A model generated the notes under the pieces. That model did not search any database and was not told the origin of the DNA. It saw only the letters and a list, made by a program, of their open reading frames with translations. From Bacteroidota bacterium (GTDB lineage Bacteria > Bacteroidota > Bacteroidia > Flavobacteriales_F > PHOS-HE28), in the NCBI GenBank assembly GCA_023430945.1, contig JAEYYE010000311.1, positions 1 to 6,718 of the forward strand: DNA of 6,718 bases, given 5' to 3'. Each line of letters starts with the position of its first letter. The first letter of the stretch is position 1. Made by a program: the position numbers and the translations under genes. Below are positions 1-6,383 of the stretch, piece after piece.

Positions 1-24
1 GTATGCAGGATCTCCGCCAGGGAT

Positions 25-174
25 GGCAGCGACAGCCTGCCGAAGCCGATGCGCTGCCGGTGCACCAGCGAGGAGGTGACCAAAGGAAGCCACCGCAGCG
101 GCTGCACTGGCCGCAGAGGCGAGGCAGCTACAGCGAACAGCCCGCCCGGGCGGCACCTAGATACTAGTCGTGCC
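25..174. other. GC-rich chain of stem-loops, no supported gene; possible end of a structured RNA
   Basis: Several hairpins follow one another. GGCAG (25-29) pairs with CTGCC (37-41). GCTGC, a bulged C, then GGTG (53-62) pairs with CACCGCAGC (91-99), nine base pairs. GCTGC (101-105) pairs with GCAGC (124-128), with an inner GCC/GGC. CCGCCCGGGCGG (142-153) is a perfect 12-base palindrome. GGCAC (152-156) pairs with GTGCC (170-174) around a CTAG-ATA-CTAG core. Two plus frames and one minus frame are open here, but none resembles a known protein and their codon use (many AGG, AGA, CAG) differs from the neighbouring genes. It could be the 3' part of a structured RNA or a degenerate gene end. I could not match RNase P RNA, tmRNA or a known riboswitch core. 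The last hairpin has no T tract, so a terminator role is weak. Confidence 0.3.
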
Positions 175-209
175 TTGAGTTAAGTCTTCACTCTATTCTT
201 GAGGTTGAT

Positions 210-245
210 GCTTGAAGCTTGATCTTGACGCTTGAAGCTTGAAGC
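210..245. repeat. Heptanucleotide tandem repeat, consensus GCTTGAA
   Basis: Five consecutive units can be read: GCTTGAA (210-216), GCTTGAT (217-223), CTTGAC (224-229, one base short), GCTTGAA (230-236) and GCTTGAA (237-243), then GC. Weaker related units (TCTTGAG, GTTGAT) lie just upstream at about 197-209. The array ends about 50 bases before the polymerase start codon. Such seven-base arrays can expand or contract by replication slippage. A role in expression is inference. Confidence 0.7.
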
Positions 246-262
246 CCGATCTGCTATCTTAT
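232..262 (+). promoter_or_regulatory. Possible promoter of the polymerase gene
   Basis: TATCTTAT at 255-262 matches six of eight positions of the Bacteroidota -7 element TAnnTTTG. A TTG at 232-234, inside the heptad repeat, lies 20 bases upstream, a spacing acceptable for the -33 element of that phylum. Transcription would then begin near 268, leaving a short leader before the ATG at 296. The match is imperfect and no other candidate is better. Confidence 0.35.
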
Positions 263-263
263 T

Positions 264-294
264 GATCGCGGGATCGACGTGCATCCCGTCGATC
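264..294. promoter_or_regulatory. Inverted repeat abutting the polymerase start codon (candidate operator)
   Basis: GATCGCGGGAT (264-274) is complementary to ATCCCG-T-CGATC (283-294): 11 base pairs with one bulged T, around an eight-base loop. It ends two bases before the ATG at 296. If transcription starts near 268, an RNA hairpin would lose part of its left arm, so a protein-binding DNA site is the more natural reading. Repressor identity is unknown; damage-responsive (LexA-type) control is a guess based only on the gene it precedes. Confidence 0.4.
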
Positions 295-295
295 G

Positions 296-3289
296 ATGTT
301 CCTCAACTGCCATAGCTGGTTCAGTTTCAAGTACGGGGTGATGAAACCCGATGTGCTCCTGCAGGAGGCACAGAACGTGGGCGCACGCACGATCGCGCTC
401 ACGGACATCAATTGTTCCGCTGGCATTCCCGATCTGGTGCGGCTTGCGCCGAAATATGGGATAAAACCGATCGCTGGGATCGAATTCCGCCAGGGCCCTC
501 AGCTCCTTTACATCGGCATCGCCAGGAACAACAAGGGTTTTCAGCAACTGAACGAATTGCTCACGCCGCATCTGCTCGATGGTGAAAGTCTGCCGGAACG
601 TGCACCGGAACTTTCCGATGCGTTCATCATCTATCCGTTCCATAAAGCACCCGAAAACCTGCTTCCGAACGAGCGGATCGGGATCCGGCCTGGCGATCTC
701 ACCAGGCTTCCGTTCAGCCGCTGGACGAAACGGCCGGATGATCTGGTCGCGTTGCTGCCGGTGAATTTCCGAAACAAGCGCGATCACAATGTGCATCGGC
801 TGCTGCGCACGATCGCCAAGAACACGGTGGTGAGCATGCTTTCGGCCGATGAGATCGCGCAGATCGATGAATGTTTCCGCAGTGAAGAAGAGGTGCGAAG
901 GATCTATCAAAGTTTCCCTTTCCTGATCGAAAATGCCGATCGGTTTCTGGATGGATGTTCGATCGGTTTTGATGCGTCGGACAAGACACGGAAAGTGTTC
1001 GGCGAGAGTGAAGCGAAGGATCGCGAACGGCTCTGGGCCGATACGTTGGAAGGTGTGAAGCGGCGCTATTCCGATCCCTCGCCCAAAGTGATCGCGCGCA
1101 TGCACCACGAGCTCGAAGTGATCGAGCGCATGGGGTTCATCAGTTACTTCCTGATCAACCACGATATCGTTCAATACGCGAAGCGCCGCAACTTCTTCCA
1201 CGTCGGTCGCGGAAGCGGCGCGAACAGCCTGGTGGCGTATTGCCTCGGCATCACCGATGTGGATCCAATGGAGCTCGATCTGTATTTCGAACGCTTCATC
1301 AGCACCGCACGCAAGAAACCGCCCGACTTCGACATCGACTTCAGCTGGAAGGATCGCGATGAAGTGTATCGCTACGTATTCGGCAAATACAATGAAGGAA
1401 AAGGCGGCCATCATCATGTGGCGCAGATCGCCACGTACACCACGTTCCAATGGCGCGGTGCGATCCGTGAATTGGGCAAGGCCGTGGGACTTCCGCCGGG
1501 TGAGATCGATGCGCTGAGCGAAGGTGACGATGGCTATTATCGCGATCGGCGCGGCGGCCGGCCTGCAAAAGTGGAACTGGACAAAGTGGCGCAGGCCGTG
1601 GTGCGGTACGCCCAGCACCTGATCGGAATGCCGCATCACCTCGGCATCCACGCGGGCGGGATCCTGGTGAGCGAAGAACCGATCACCTGCTACACCGCGC
1701 TGCACCGGCCGCCGAAAGGATTTCCCGTCACGCAATTCAGCATGCTGGAGGCGGAGGATCTCGGTCTGCACAAATTCGATCTGCTCAGCCAGCGCGGGCT
1801 CGGCCACATCCGCGATGCGGTGGAATTGGTGGAACAGAAAGGGATCCCGATCGACATCCATAACATCCCCGGTTTCAAGAAGGATCCGGTGATCAAGGAT
1901 CTGCTGCGCGTGGGCGATACGATCGGCTGCTTCTATGTGGAAAGTCCGGCGATGCGCATGTTGCTGAAGAAGCTGCGCGTTGATGATTACCTCGGCCTGG
2001 TGGCCGCGAGCAGCATCATCCGTCCGGGCGTTGCCGAAAGCGGCATGATGCGCGAATACCTGTTGCGCCACAACGATCCGGAGAGAAGGAAAGAGGCACC
2101 AAAAGCATTGATGGACATCATGCCGGAAACGTACGGCGTGATGGTGTACCAGGAAGATGTGATCAAGGTGGCGCACTTCTACGCGGGCCTCGACCTGGAG
2201 GAATCGGACATCATCCGTCGCGGGATGACGGCGCGTTTTCGCGATCGCGAGGAGTTCAAACAGGTTGAACGGAAGTTCTTCTCGAACTGCGCGGAAAAAG
2301 GCCATCCGGAGGAACAGGTGAAGGAGATCTGGCGCCAGATCCAAAGTTTCGCGAGCTTCAGTTTTGCGAAAGGGCACAGCGCGAGCTACGCGGTGGAGAG
2401 CTACCAGAGCCTTTACCTGAAAGCCCATCATCCATTGGAATTCCTGGTGGGCGTGGCGAACAATTTCGGTGGATTCTACAACACCGAATTCTATCTGCAT
2501 GAAGCGAAACGCGAAGGCGCCACGATCGAAGCGCCGTGCATCAACACCAGTGAAGAGCTTTGTTCACTTCATGGGAAAAAGATCTTTCTCGGTCTCGGGA
2601 ATGTGAAGAGCCTTGAGACGGAGACGATCCAATTAATCCTTCATGATCGCAGGCGGAACGGACCATTTCTCGATCTGCAGGATCTGTTGCGCCGCGTGCC
2701 GCTGCACATGGAACAGTCGCGGATCCTGGCACGCGTGGGAGCCTTCCGCTTCACGGGAAGAAGCAAACCGCAGTTGTTGTGGGACCTCGCATTGCTACAC
2801 CGTGGGGCGGCCATCCCCGCCACCGCCGATCTGTTCATCACCAAAGTTGAAGAACCCCGGCTGCCCGATCTGCAGCATTATCCACTGGCCGATGCGTACG
2901 ACGAGCTCGATCTGCTCGGCTTTCCATTATGCGATCCATTCACTTTGGTGGATCGCTCGGGGATCGATGCGAACGCACCGCTGATCTTGAAACGCGAGAT
3001 GCCCGATCACATCGGAAAGCGGGTGAACATGCTCGGCTACATGATCCACGTGAAGGCGACCGACACGCATTACGGTGAACGCATGACCTTCGGATCGTTC
3101 ATCGATACGGCTGGCGATTTCTGGGACAGTACCCAGTTCCCGAATGTGGCAGCACGTTCCCCTTTCCGCGGAAGAGGCGTATATCATTTCACCGGCGTGA
3201 TCGAAGAGGAGTACGGACACTATTCACTGCGCACGCAATGGATGGAGAAATTGCCGTGGCTGCAGGATCCGCGGTATGGGGAGAGGTAG
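296..3289 (+). CDS. dnaE: DNA polymerase III alpha subunit, short accessory (second-copy) type
   Basis: C-family DNA polymerase catalytic subunit, 997 residues, shorter than the roughly 1,160-residue E. coli replicative enzyme. The N-terminus (MFLNCHSWFSFKYG) is that of the second DnaE found in many Bacteroidota, usually linked to damage tolerance. A PHP domain fills about residues 1-220 but looks inactive: the first metal-site histidine is N4, and the TDH motif reads T36-D37-I38-N39. The polymerase core has GRGSG (304-308), PDFDIDF (343-349, catalytic D344 and D346), HKFDLL with the third aspartate D495, RPG (576-578) and the FAKGHSASYA segment around H694. A helix-hairpin-helix region lies at about 766-825 and an OB-fold at about 905-985. 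No tau-binding C-terminal domain follows. An in-frame stop at 263-265 and the family N-terminus fix the start at 296. No Y-family polymerase or imuA-like partner is visible nearby. Alternative name: dnaE2/imuC-like. Confidence 0.93.
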   Translation: MFLNCHSWFSFKYGVMKPDVLLQEAQNVGARTIALTDINCSAGIPDLVRLAPKYGIKPIAGIEFRQGPQLLYIGIARNNKGFQQLNELLTPHLLDGESLPERAPELSDAFIIYPFHKAPENLLPNERIGIRPGDLTRLPFSRWTKRPDDLVALLPVNFRNKRDHNVHRLLRTIAKNTVVSMLSADEIAQIDECFRSEEEVRRIYQSFPFLIENADRFLDGCSIGFDASDKTRKVFGESEAKDRERLWADTLEGVKRRYSDPSPKVIARMHHELEVIERMGFISYFLINHDIVQYAKRRNFFHVGRGSGANSLVAYCLGITDVDPMELDLYFERFISTARKKPPDFDIDFSWKDRDEVYRYVFGKYNEGKGGHHHVAQIATYTTFQWRGAIRELGKAVGLPPGEIDALSEGDDGYYRDRRGGRPAKVELDKVAQAVVRYAQHLIGMPHHLGIHAGGILVSEEPITCYTALHRPPKGFPVTQFSMLEAEDLGLHKFDLLSQRGLGHIRDAVELVEQKGIPIDIHNIPGFKKDPVIKDLLRVGDTIGCFYVESPAMRMLLKKLRVDDYLGLVAASSIIRPGVAESGMMREYLLRHNDPERRKEAPKALMDIMPETYGVMVYQEDVIKVAHFYAGLDLEESDIIRRGMTARFRDREEFKQVERKFFSNCAEKGHPEEQVKEIWRQIQSFASFSFAKGHSASYAVESYQSLYLKAHHPLEFLVGVANNFGGFYNTEFYLHEAKREGATIEAPCINTSEELCSLHGKKIFLGLGNVKSLETETIQLILHDRRRNGPFLDLQDLLRRVPLHMEQSRILARVGAFRFTGRSKPQLLWDLALLHRGAAIPATADLFITKVEEPRLPDLQHYPLADAYDELDLLGFPLCDPFTLVDRSGIDANAPLILKREMPDHIGKRVNMLGYMIHVKATDTHYGERMTFGSFIDTAGDFWDSTQFPNVAARSPFRGRGVYHFTGVIEEEYGHYSLRTQWMEKLPWLQDPRYGER

Positions 3290-3290
3290 G

Positions 3291-3318
3291 TGGAGGCTGG
3301 AGGTTGAAGGTTGGGCGA
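3291..3318. repeat. Degenerate heptad repeat just after the polymerase stop codon
   Basis: Four seven-base units follow the TAG directly: TGGAGGC, TGGAGGT, TGAAGGT and TGGGCGA. The third unit is similar to the GCTTGAA array upstream of the gene, since both contain TTGAAG. The polymerase gene is therefore flanked by heptad arrays of the same orientation and period. Confidence 0.5.
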
Positions 3319-3351
3319 CCGTGATCTGCGTGAGCGATAGAAGCGGAAAGC

Positions 3352-3385
3352 CTGCAGGCCGGCTTTTGCGGCCGAAGCCTTGCAG
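3352..3385. repeat. Strong intergenic hairpin
   Basis: CTGCA-GGC-CGGC (3352-3363) pairs with GCCG-AA-GCC-T-TGCAG (3371-3385): twelve base pairs with small bulges, around a seven-base loop beginning TTTT. It is followed by CCCTTCG rather than a T tract, so it is not a standard intrinsic terminator, although it could pause or protect the 3' end of the polymerase transcript. It sits inside the repeat mosaic between the polymerase gene and rlmN. Confidence 0.5.
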
Positions 3386-3456
3386 CCCTTCGACAGGCTC
3401 AGGATAAACTCATAGCGCGACCCCGCCTTCGCTGAAGCTTCAGTGGGCGAAGCCCG
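3386..3456. repeat. Dispersed intergenic repeat motifs
   Basis: CCCTTCGACAGGCTCAGG (3386-3403) resembles a motif found between genes in many unrelated environmental bacteria. About 20 bases on, CTTCGC (3427-3432) pairs with GCGAAG (3447-3452) and encloses most of CTGAAGCTTCAG (3432-3443), a perfect 12-base palindrome. This second motif also resembles a recurrent intergenic element. Recognition of both is from memory of such elements, not from a search. There are no protein-coding features here. Confidence 0.5.
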
Positions 3457-3502
3457 GAGATGATCAAGCGGGGGCACGCCCAAAAACCCTACCCTACTTC
3501 CC

Positions 3503-3510
3503 TACCTTTG
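3503..3510 (+). promoter_or_regulatory. Bacteroidota-type -7 promoter element of rlmN
   Basis: TACCTTTG is an exact match to TAnnTTTG. It ends nine bases before the ATG at 3520, so the transcript should start only about 4-6 bases upstream of the start codon (leaderless or nearly so). No TTG is seen at the expected -33 distance. Three copies of CCCTAC (from 3487, 3492 and 3500) lead into the element, the last overlapping it. The element supports 3520 as the start codon. Confidence 0.6.
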
Positions 3511-3519
3511 TATTTCCCA

Positions 3520-4602
3520 ATGGATCAAGCCCTTCCCGATATCCGATCGCTTACGCGTGAAGAGGTTTCCGCTCTTGTTGAAGGGATCGGCGAAAGATCT
3601 TTCCGTGCGAAACAGGTCTGGGAATGGCTTTGGAAAAGGAGCGCACGATCGTTCGAGCAGATGAGCGATCTGCCAAAAGCGCTTCGATCGAAGCTCATGG
3701 AACGTACAACGCTCCGTCCGCTTACGCTCGCCGAAGAACAGCGCAGCGAGGACGGCACCGTGAAGTGCGCGTTCAAGACCTGGGATGGCCATGTGGTGGA
3801 AGGTGTCCTCATTCCCACCCCGACGCGGCTTACGGCCTGCATCAGTTCACAGATCGGTTGCAGCCTCAGCTGCAGTTTCTGTGCGACAGGAAGATTGAAA
3901 CGGATCCGCAACCTCGATGCGGGCGAGATCGTGGACCAGGTGGTGATGATCGATGAGCTGGCGCGGAAATATTACGCCCAGGGGCTTACGAACATCGTGT
4001 ACATGGGCATGGGCGAACCGCTGCTCAATTACGCCAATACGTTGCGCAGCGCGGAAAGGATCACAGCCGGGGACGGGCTTGGCATGAGCGCGAAACGGAT
4101 CACCGTGAGCACGGCCGGCATCGCGAAGATGATCCGCAAACTGGCCGATGATGATGCGCGTTTCAATCTCGCCCTAAGCCTGCACGCGGCCAATGATGCG
4201 AAGCGCGACCGGATCATGCCGATCAACGAGCAGAACTCCCTGGGCGAACTGAAGGATGCGTTGCGGTACTACACGCGAACCACGCGCCGGCCGGTAACGT
4301 TCGAATACATCCTGTTGCGCGGTTTCAATGATTCGTTGGCCGATGCGCAGGAACTGGTGAAGTACGCGAGCGATGTGCATGCCAAGGTGAACCTGATCGA
4401 ATACAACCCGATCGATTCCGCAGGTTTCGGGCGCACCGATCCAAAGGTTGCAGAGGCTTTCCAGCAATACCTCGATCGCAAAGGGATCATCGCTCGCATC
4501 CGGCGAAGCCGTGGACGCGACATAGATGCTGCCTGCGGCCAATTGGCGAACAAGAATGAACCTGCCCTGAAGGATGGTGAACGCCTCCTGAAGATGCTTT
4601 AG
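3520..4602 (+). CDS. rlmN: 23S rRNA (adenine(2503)-C(2))-methyltransferase RlmN
   Basis: Radical-SAM enzyme that methylates C2 of A2503 in 23S rRNA; family members also modify A37 of some tRNAs. The product has 360 residues, normal for the family. An N-terminal helical RNA-binding domain (about 8-60, SFRAKQVWEWLW) is followed by the radical-SAM domain (about 100-330). Cluster ligands are C114, C118 and C121 (CSLSCSFC). The two mechanistic cysteines are present: C107 in ACISSQ, seven residues before the cluster as in E. coli C118, and C339 in DAACGQL, matching C355. The SAM-binding G-E-P motif is GMGEP (163-167). An in-frame ATG at 3460 would add 20 residues, but that stretch comes from repeat DNA, and the promoter element at 3503-3510 would lie inside it. 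I therefore choose 3520, which aligns with the family N-terminus. The 3' end overlaps the converging gene by four bases. Confidence 0.95.
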   Translation: MDQALPDIRSLTREEVSALVEGIGERSFRAKQVWEWLWKRSARSFEQMSDLPKALRSKLMERTTLRPLTLAEEQRSEDGTVKCAFKTWDGHVVEGVLIPTPTRLTACISSQIGCSLSCSFCATGRLKRIRNLDAGEIVDQVVMIDELARKYYAQGLTNIVYMGMGEPLLNYANTLRSAERITAGDGLGMSAKRITVSTAGIAKMIRKLADDDARFNLALSLHAANDAKRDRIMPINEQNSLGELKDALRYYTRTTRRPVTFEYILLRGFNDSLADAQELVKYASDVHAKVNLIEYNPIDSAGFGRTDPKVAEAFQQYLDRKGIIARIRRSRGRDIDAACGQLANKNEPALKDGERLLKML

Positions 4603-5324
4603 AAACCCACTCCCACTTTCACGCCGGCGAAGAACGCAGGGATACGGTCCTTGCGCTCCTCCACATCGTAGGAATATGTGGGCGGCGAGAACGTGAGGTC
4701 CAGCCGCTCCTGCACCACGCGCATGTGCCGATCGCGGTAGGCCACGCCGCCATACACATCGAAGAGCCAGTTACTGCCATAGCTCAGGCTTTGGTAGCCG
4801 AAGAGAAGGCGTATATCGTTGAACGTCCTGATATCGTGCAGTTTCTCGTCTTCGAGGAACGTTCCATCGGGCTGGCGGACAAGGATGATCTTTTCGTAGC
4901 TCAGGTGCGCGAACGCCGGTTGAATGTACCAGCCTTGCGGCTCCAGATCATCCGTAAGGTAGAAGCGCAGGCCGCCGTGGTAGCTCATGTTCGGCACGAT
5001 CTCCGTACCGGCACCGAAATCGTCGGCATCATCGCCTGCGAACGACATCGCCAGATAATTGCGAAGCGTAACGCCCACCGCAACTTCAACGCTCAGGGTG
5101 GGCGAAAGCGACCGCTCATAGTACAACGGCACTTCGCCACGGAAGAACAACAGGGGATTCGCCTTGATCACGTTCTTCACGATATCCACCGTATCGTACT
5201 GCGCCTGCAACCGGTCCTTGTACAGGATCACTTTGGCCTTTGGTTGTTGTGCGGCCACATCGGTGGCGAAGAGCACGCCGATCAGGCCCGCAAGGGCGAT
5301 GCGAAGAAGGGAGCCGGCGGCCAT
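4599..5324 (-). CDS. Predicted exported outer-membrane beta-barrel protein, family unknown
   Basis: The product has 241 residues. The N-terminus is a clear Sec signal peptide: R8, then a hydrophobic stretch to about residue 20, with likely cleavage after A25 (VAA before QQ). The mature part of about 216 residues has many alternating aromatic and hydrophobic strands, for example WYIQPAFAHLSYEKIIL and the region around LLFGYQSLSYG, separated by polar turns. It ends in a phenylalanine (GVKVGVGF), as most outer-membrane barrels do. This suggests a small 8-10 strand barrel, perhaps of the DUF3575/porin-like type, but I do not recognise a specific family and assign no function. Its stop TAA (4599-4601) overlaps the rlmN stop TAG (4600-4602) in convergent orientation. 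It is divergent from the polyprenyl synthase gene and has a good promoter of its own. Confidence 0.8.
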   Translation of the reverse strand: MAAGSLLRIALAGLIGVLFATDVAAQQPKAKVILYKDRLQAQYDTVDIVKNVIKANPLLFFRGEVPLYYERSLSPTLSVEVAVGVTLRNYLAMSFAGDDADDFGAGTEIVPNMSYHGGLRFYLTDDLEPQGWYIQPAFAHLSYEKIILVRQPDGTFLEDEKLHDIRTFNDIRLLFGYQSLSYGSNWLFDVYGGVAYRDRHMRVVQERLDLTFSPPTYSYDVEERKDRIPAFFAGVKVGVGF

Positions 5325-5330
5325 GCATCA

Positions 5331-5360
5331 CGAAGATAGGCCGGTTTCGTTCCGCCGCAA
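5331..5360 (-). promoter_or_regulatory. Promoter of the barrel-protein gene
   Basis: On the minus strand, TTG (plus 5358-5360) is followed after 19 bases by TATCTTCG (plus 5331-5338), a seven-of-eight match to TAnnTTTG. The spacing fits the -33/-7 arrangement of Bacteroidota promoters. Only six bases separate the -7 element from the ATG (plus 5322-5324), so the message should be almost leaderless. This is the best promoter in the window. Confidence 0.6.
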
Positions 5361-5394
5361 GTGCCGCCGCTTCGATCGGCCTGCGGATCCTGCC

Positions 5395-5402
5395 GATATT
5401 TG
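5395..5402 (+). promoter_or_regulatory. Weak -7-like element of the polyprenyl synthase gene
   Basis: GATATTTG matches seven of eight positions of TAnnTTTG and ends six bases before the ATG at 5409, the same geometry as at the other two promoters. No good TTG is present at the -33 distance. It shares the 84-bp divergent intergenic region with the promoter of the minus-strand barrel gene. Confidence 0.4.
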
Positions 5403-5408
5403 CCGCGA

Positions 5409-6383
5409 ATGATGTCGATCGAAGAGATCCAGCGGCCGATCGCGGCCGAGATGCAGGCCTTCGAACCGCATTTCAAGGAAGCGATGCGCAGCCGCACCGC
5501 GCTCCTGGACCGGATCATGCACTACATCGTGAAGCGCAAGGGCAAGCAGATGCGCCCGATGTTCACGCTGCTGAGCGCGCGCCTGTTCGGGCCGGTGAAC
5601 GAAAGCGCTTTCGTCGCCGCTTCGCTGATCGAATTGCTCCACACCGCCACTTTGGTGCATGATGATGTGATCGATGGAAGTCCGCTGCGCCGCGGTTTCT
5701 TCAGCATAAACGCGCTTTGGAAGAACAAGATCGCGGTACTTGTGGGCGATTACCTGCTCAGCCGCGGATTGCTTCTCGCGATCGATAAGGGCGAATTCGA
5801 TCTGTTGCGGATCGTGAGCACTTCGGTGCGTGAGATGAGCGAAGGCGAGTTGCTCCAATTGGAAAAGACCCGGGATCTGAATTATTCGGAGGATGTATAT
5901 TTCGACATCATCCGCAAGAAGACCGCGAGCCTGATCGCCGCATGTTGCGCCAGTGGTGCAAGTGCTGCGAAAAGATCGGCCGAAGAGATCGAGCGGATGC
6001 GACTTTTCGGTGAATACAGTGGTATCGCGTTCCAGATCAAGGACGATCTTTTCGATTACGGCAGCGGCGAAGAGATCGGCAAACCATCAGGACTTGATAT
6101 CAAGGAGAAGAAGCTCACGCTTCCCCTGATCCACGCGTTACAAAAAGTACCGACGGCCGATCGGCGCTGGATGGTGAACGTGGTGAAGAACCACAATGAG
6201 GATGGCCGCAAAGTGGCGCAGGTGGTGAAGATGGTGGCCGATGCGGGCGGGATCGCGCATGCGCGTGAACAGATGCTTCATTACCGCGACAAAGCCCTGG
6301 AAGTATTGCGAGGATTTGAACGGAACGAAGCACGCGATTCGCTCGAAGGACTTGTTCAGCTCACCGTGGAAAGAAAGAAGTAG
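5409..6383 (+). CDS. Polyprenyl diphosphate synthase (trans-isoprenyl chain elongation)
   Basis: Adds isopentenyl diphosphate units to an allylic primer, giving an all-trans chain, most likely the side chain of menaquinone. The product has 324 residues, usual for the family. Visible motifs: GKQMRP (45-50, isopentenyl diphosphate binding), the first aspartate-rich motif DDVID (85-89) followed by RR (94-95), the second DDLFD (212-216), and GKPSGLD (224-230) leading into KKLTLPLI. Residue A80, five before the first motif, is small rather than aromatic, which in this family favours medium or long products (C30 or more) over farnesyl diphosphate. Chain length cannot be fixed from sequence; ispB- or hepT-like names would be guesses. 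The ATG at 5409 (with a second at 5412) is preferred over a GTG at 5361, because the extra residues lie in the divergent promoter region. The next gene begins directly after the stop codon. Confidence 0.92.
   Translation: MMSIEEIQRPIAAEMQAFEPHFKEAMRSRTALLDRIMHYIVKRKGKQMRPMFTLLSARLFGPVNESAFVAASLIELLHTATLVHDDVIDGSPLRRGFFSINALWKNKIAVLVGDYLLSRGLLLAIDKGEFDLLRIVSTSVREMSEGELLQLEKTRDLNYSEDVYFDIIRKKTASLIAACCASGASAAKRSAEEIERMRLFGEYSGIAFQIKDDLFDYGSGEEIGKPSGLDIKEKKLTLPLIHALQKVPTADRRWMVNVVKNHNEDGRKVAQVVKMVADAGGIAHAREQMLHYRDKALEVLRGFERNEARDSLEGLVQLTVERKK

Noticed and set aside
25..174. RNase P RNA, tmRNA or a known riboswitch
   Set aside because: The diagnostic cores (GAGGAAAGTCC and ACAGAA of RNase P, the TTCGA arm of tmRNA, riboswitch signature boxes) are absent.
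1..183. Open plus-strand frame ending at TAA 181-183, as the tail of an upstream protein
   Set aside because: It has no recognisable motif, two other frames are equally open, and its codon use is unlike the real genes. It cannot be excluded without the sequence further left.
254..2500. 748-codon open frame on the minus strand, opposite the polymerase gene
   Set aside because: It is a shadow of the polymerase frame. Its product is rich in H, R, F and D with no domain, and the plus-strand protein has all family motifs. Codon bias removes stop codons from this antisense frame.
3352..3385. Intrinsic terminator of the polymerase gene
   Set aside because: The stem is strong, but no T tract follows it on either strand.
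3460..3519. Upstream ATG that would lengthen RlmN by 20 residues
   Set aside because: The added residues come from repeat and C-rich DNA, do not match the family, and the extension would contain the promoter element at 3503-3510.
4725..5339. 204-codon plus-strand open frame opposite the barrel protein
   Set aside because: The minus-strand frame has a signal peptide, barrel pattern and promoter; the plus frame has no recognisable feature.
5361..5408. GTG start adding 16 residues to the polyprenyl synthase
   Set aside because: The extension lies in the divergent promoter region and includes unlike residues (PPLRSACGSC); the ATG at 5409 gives the usual family length.
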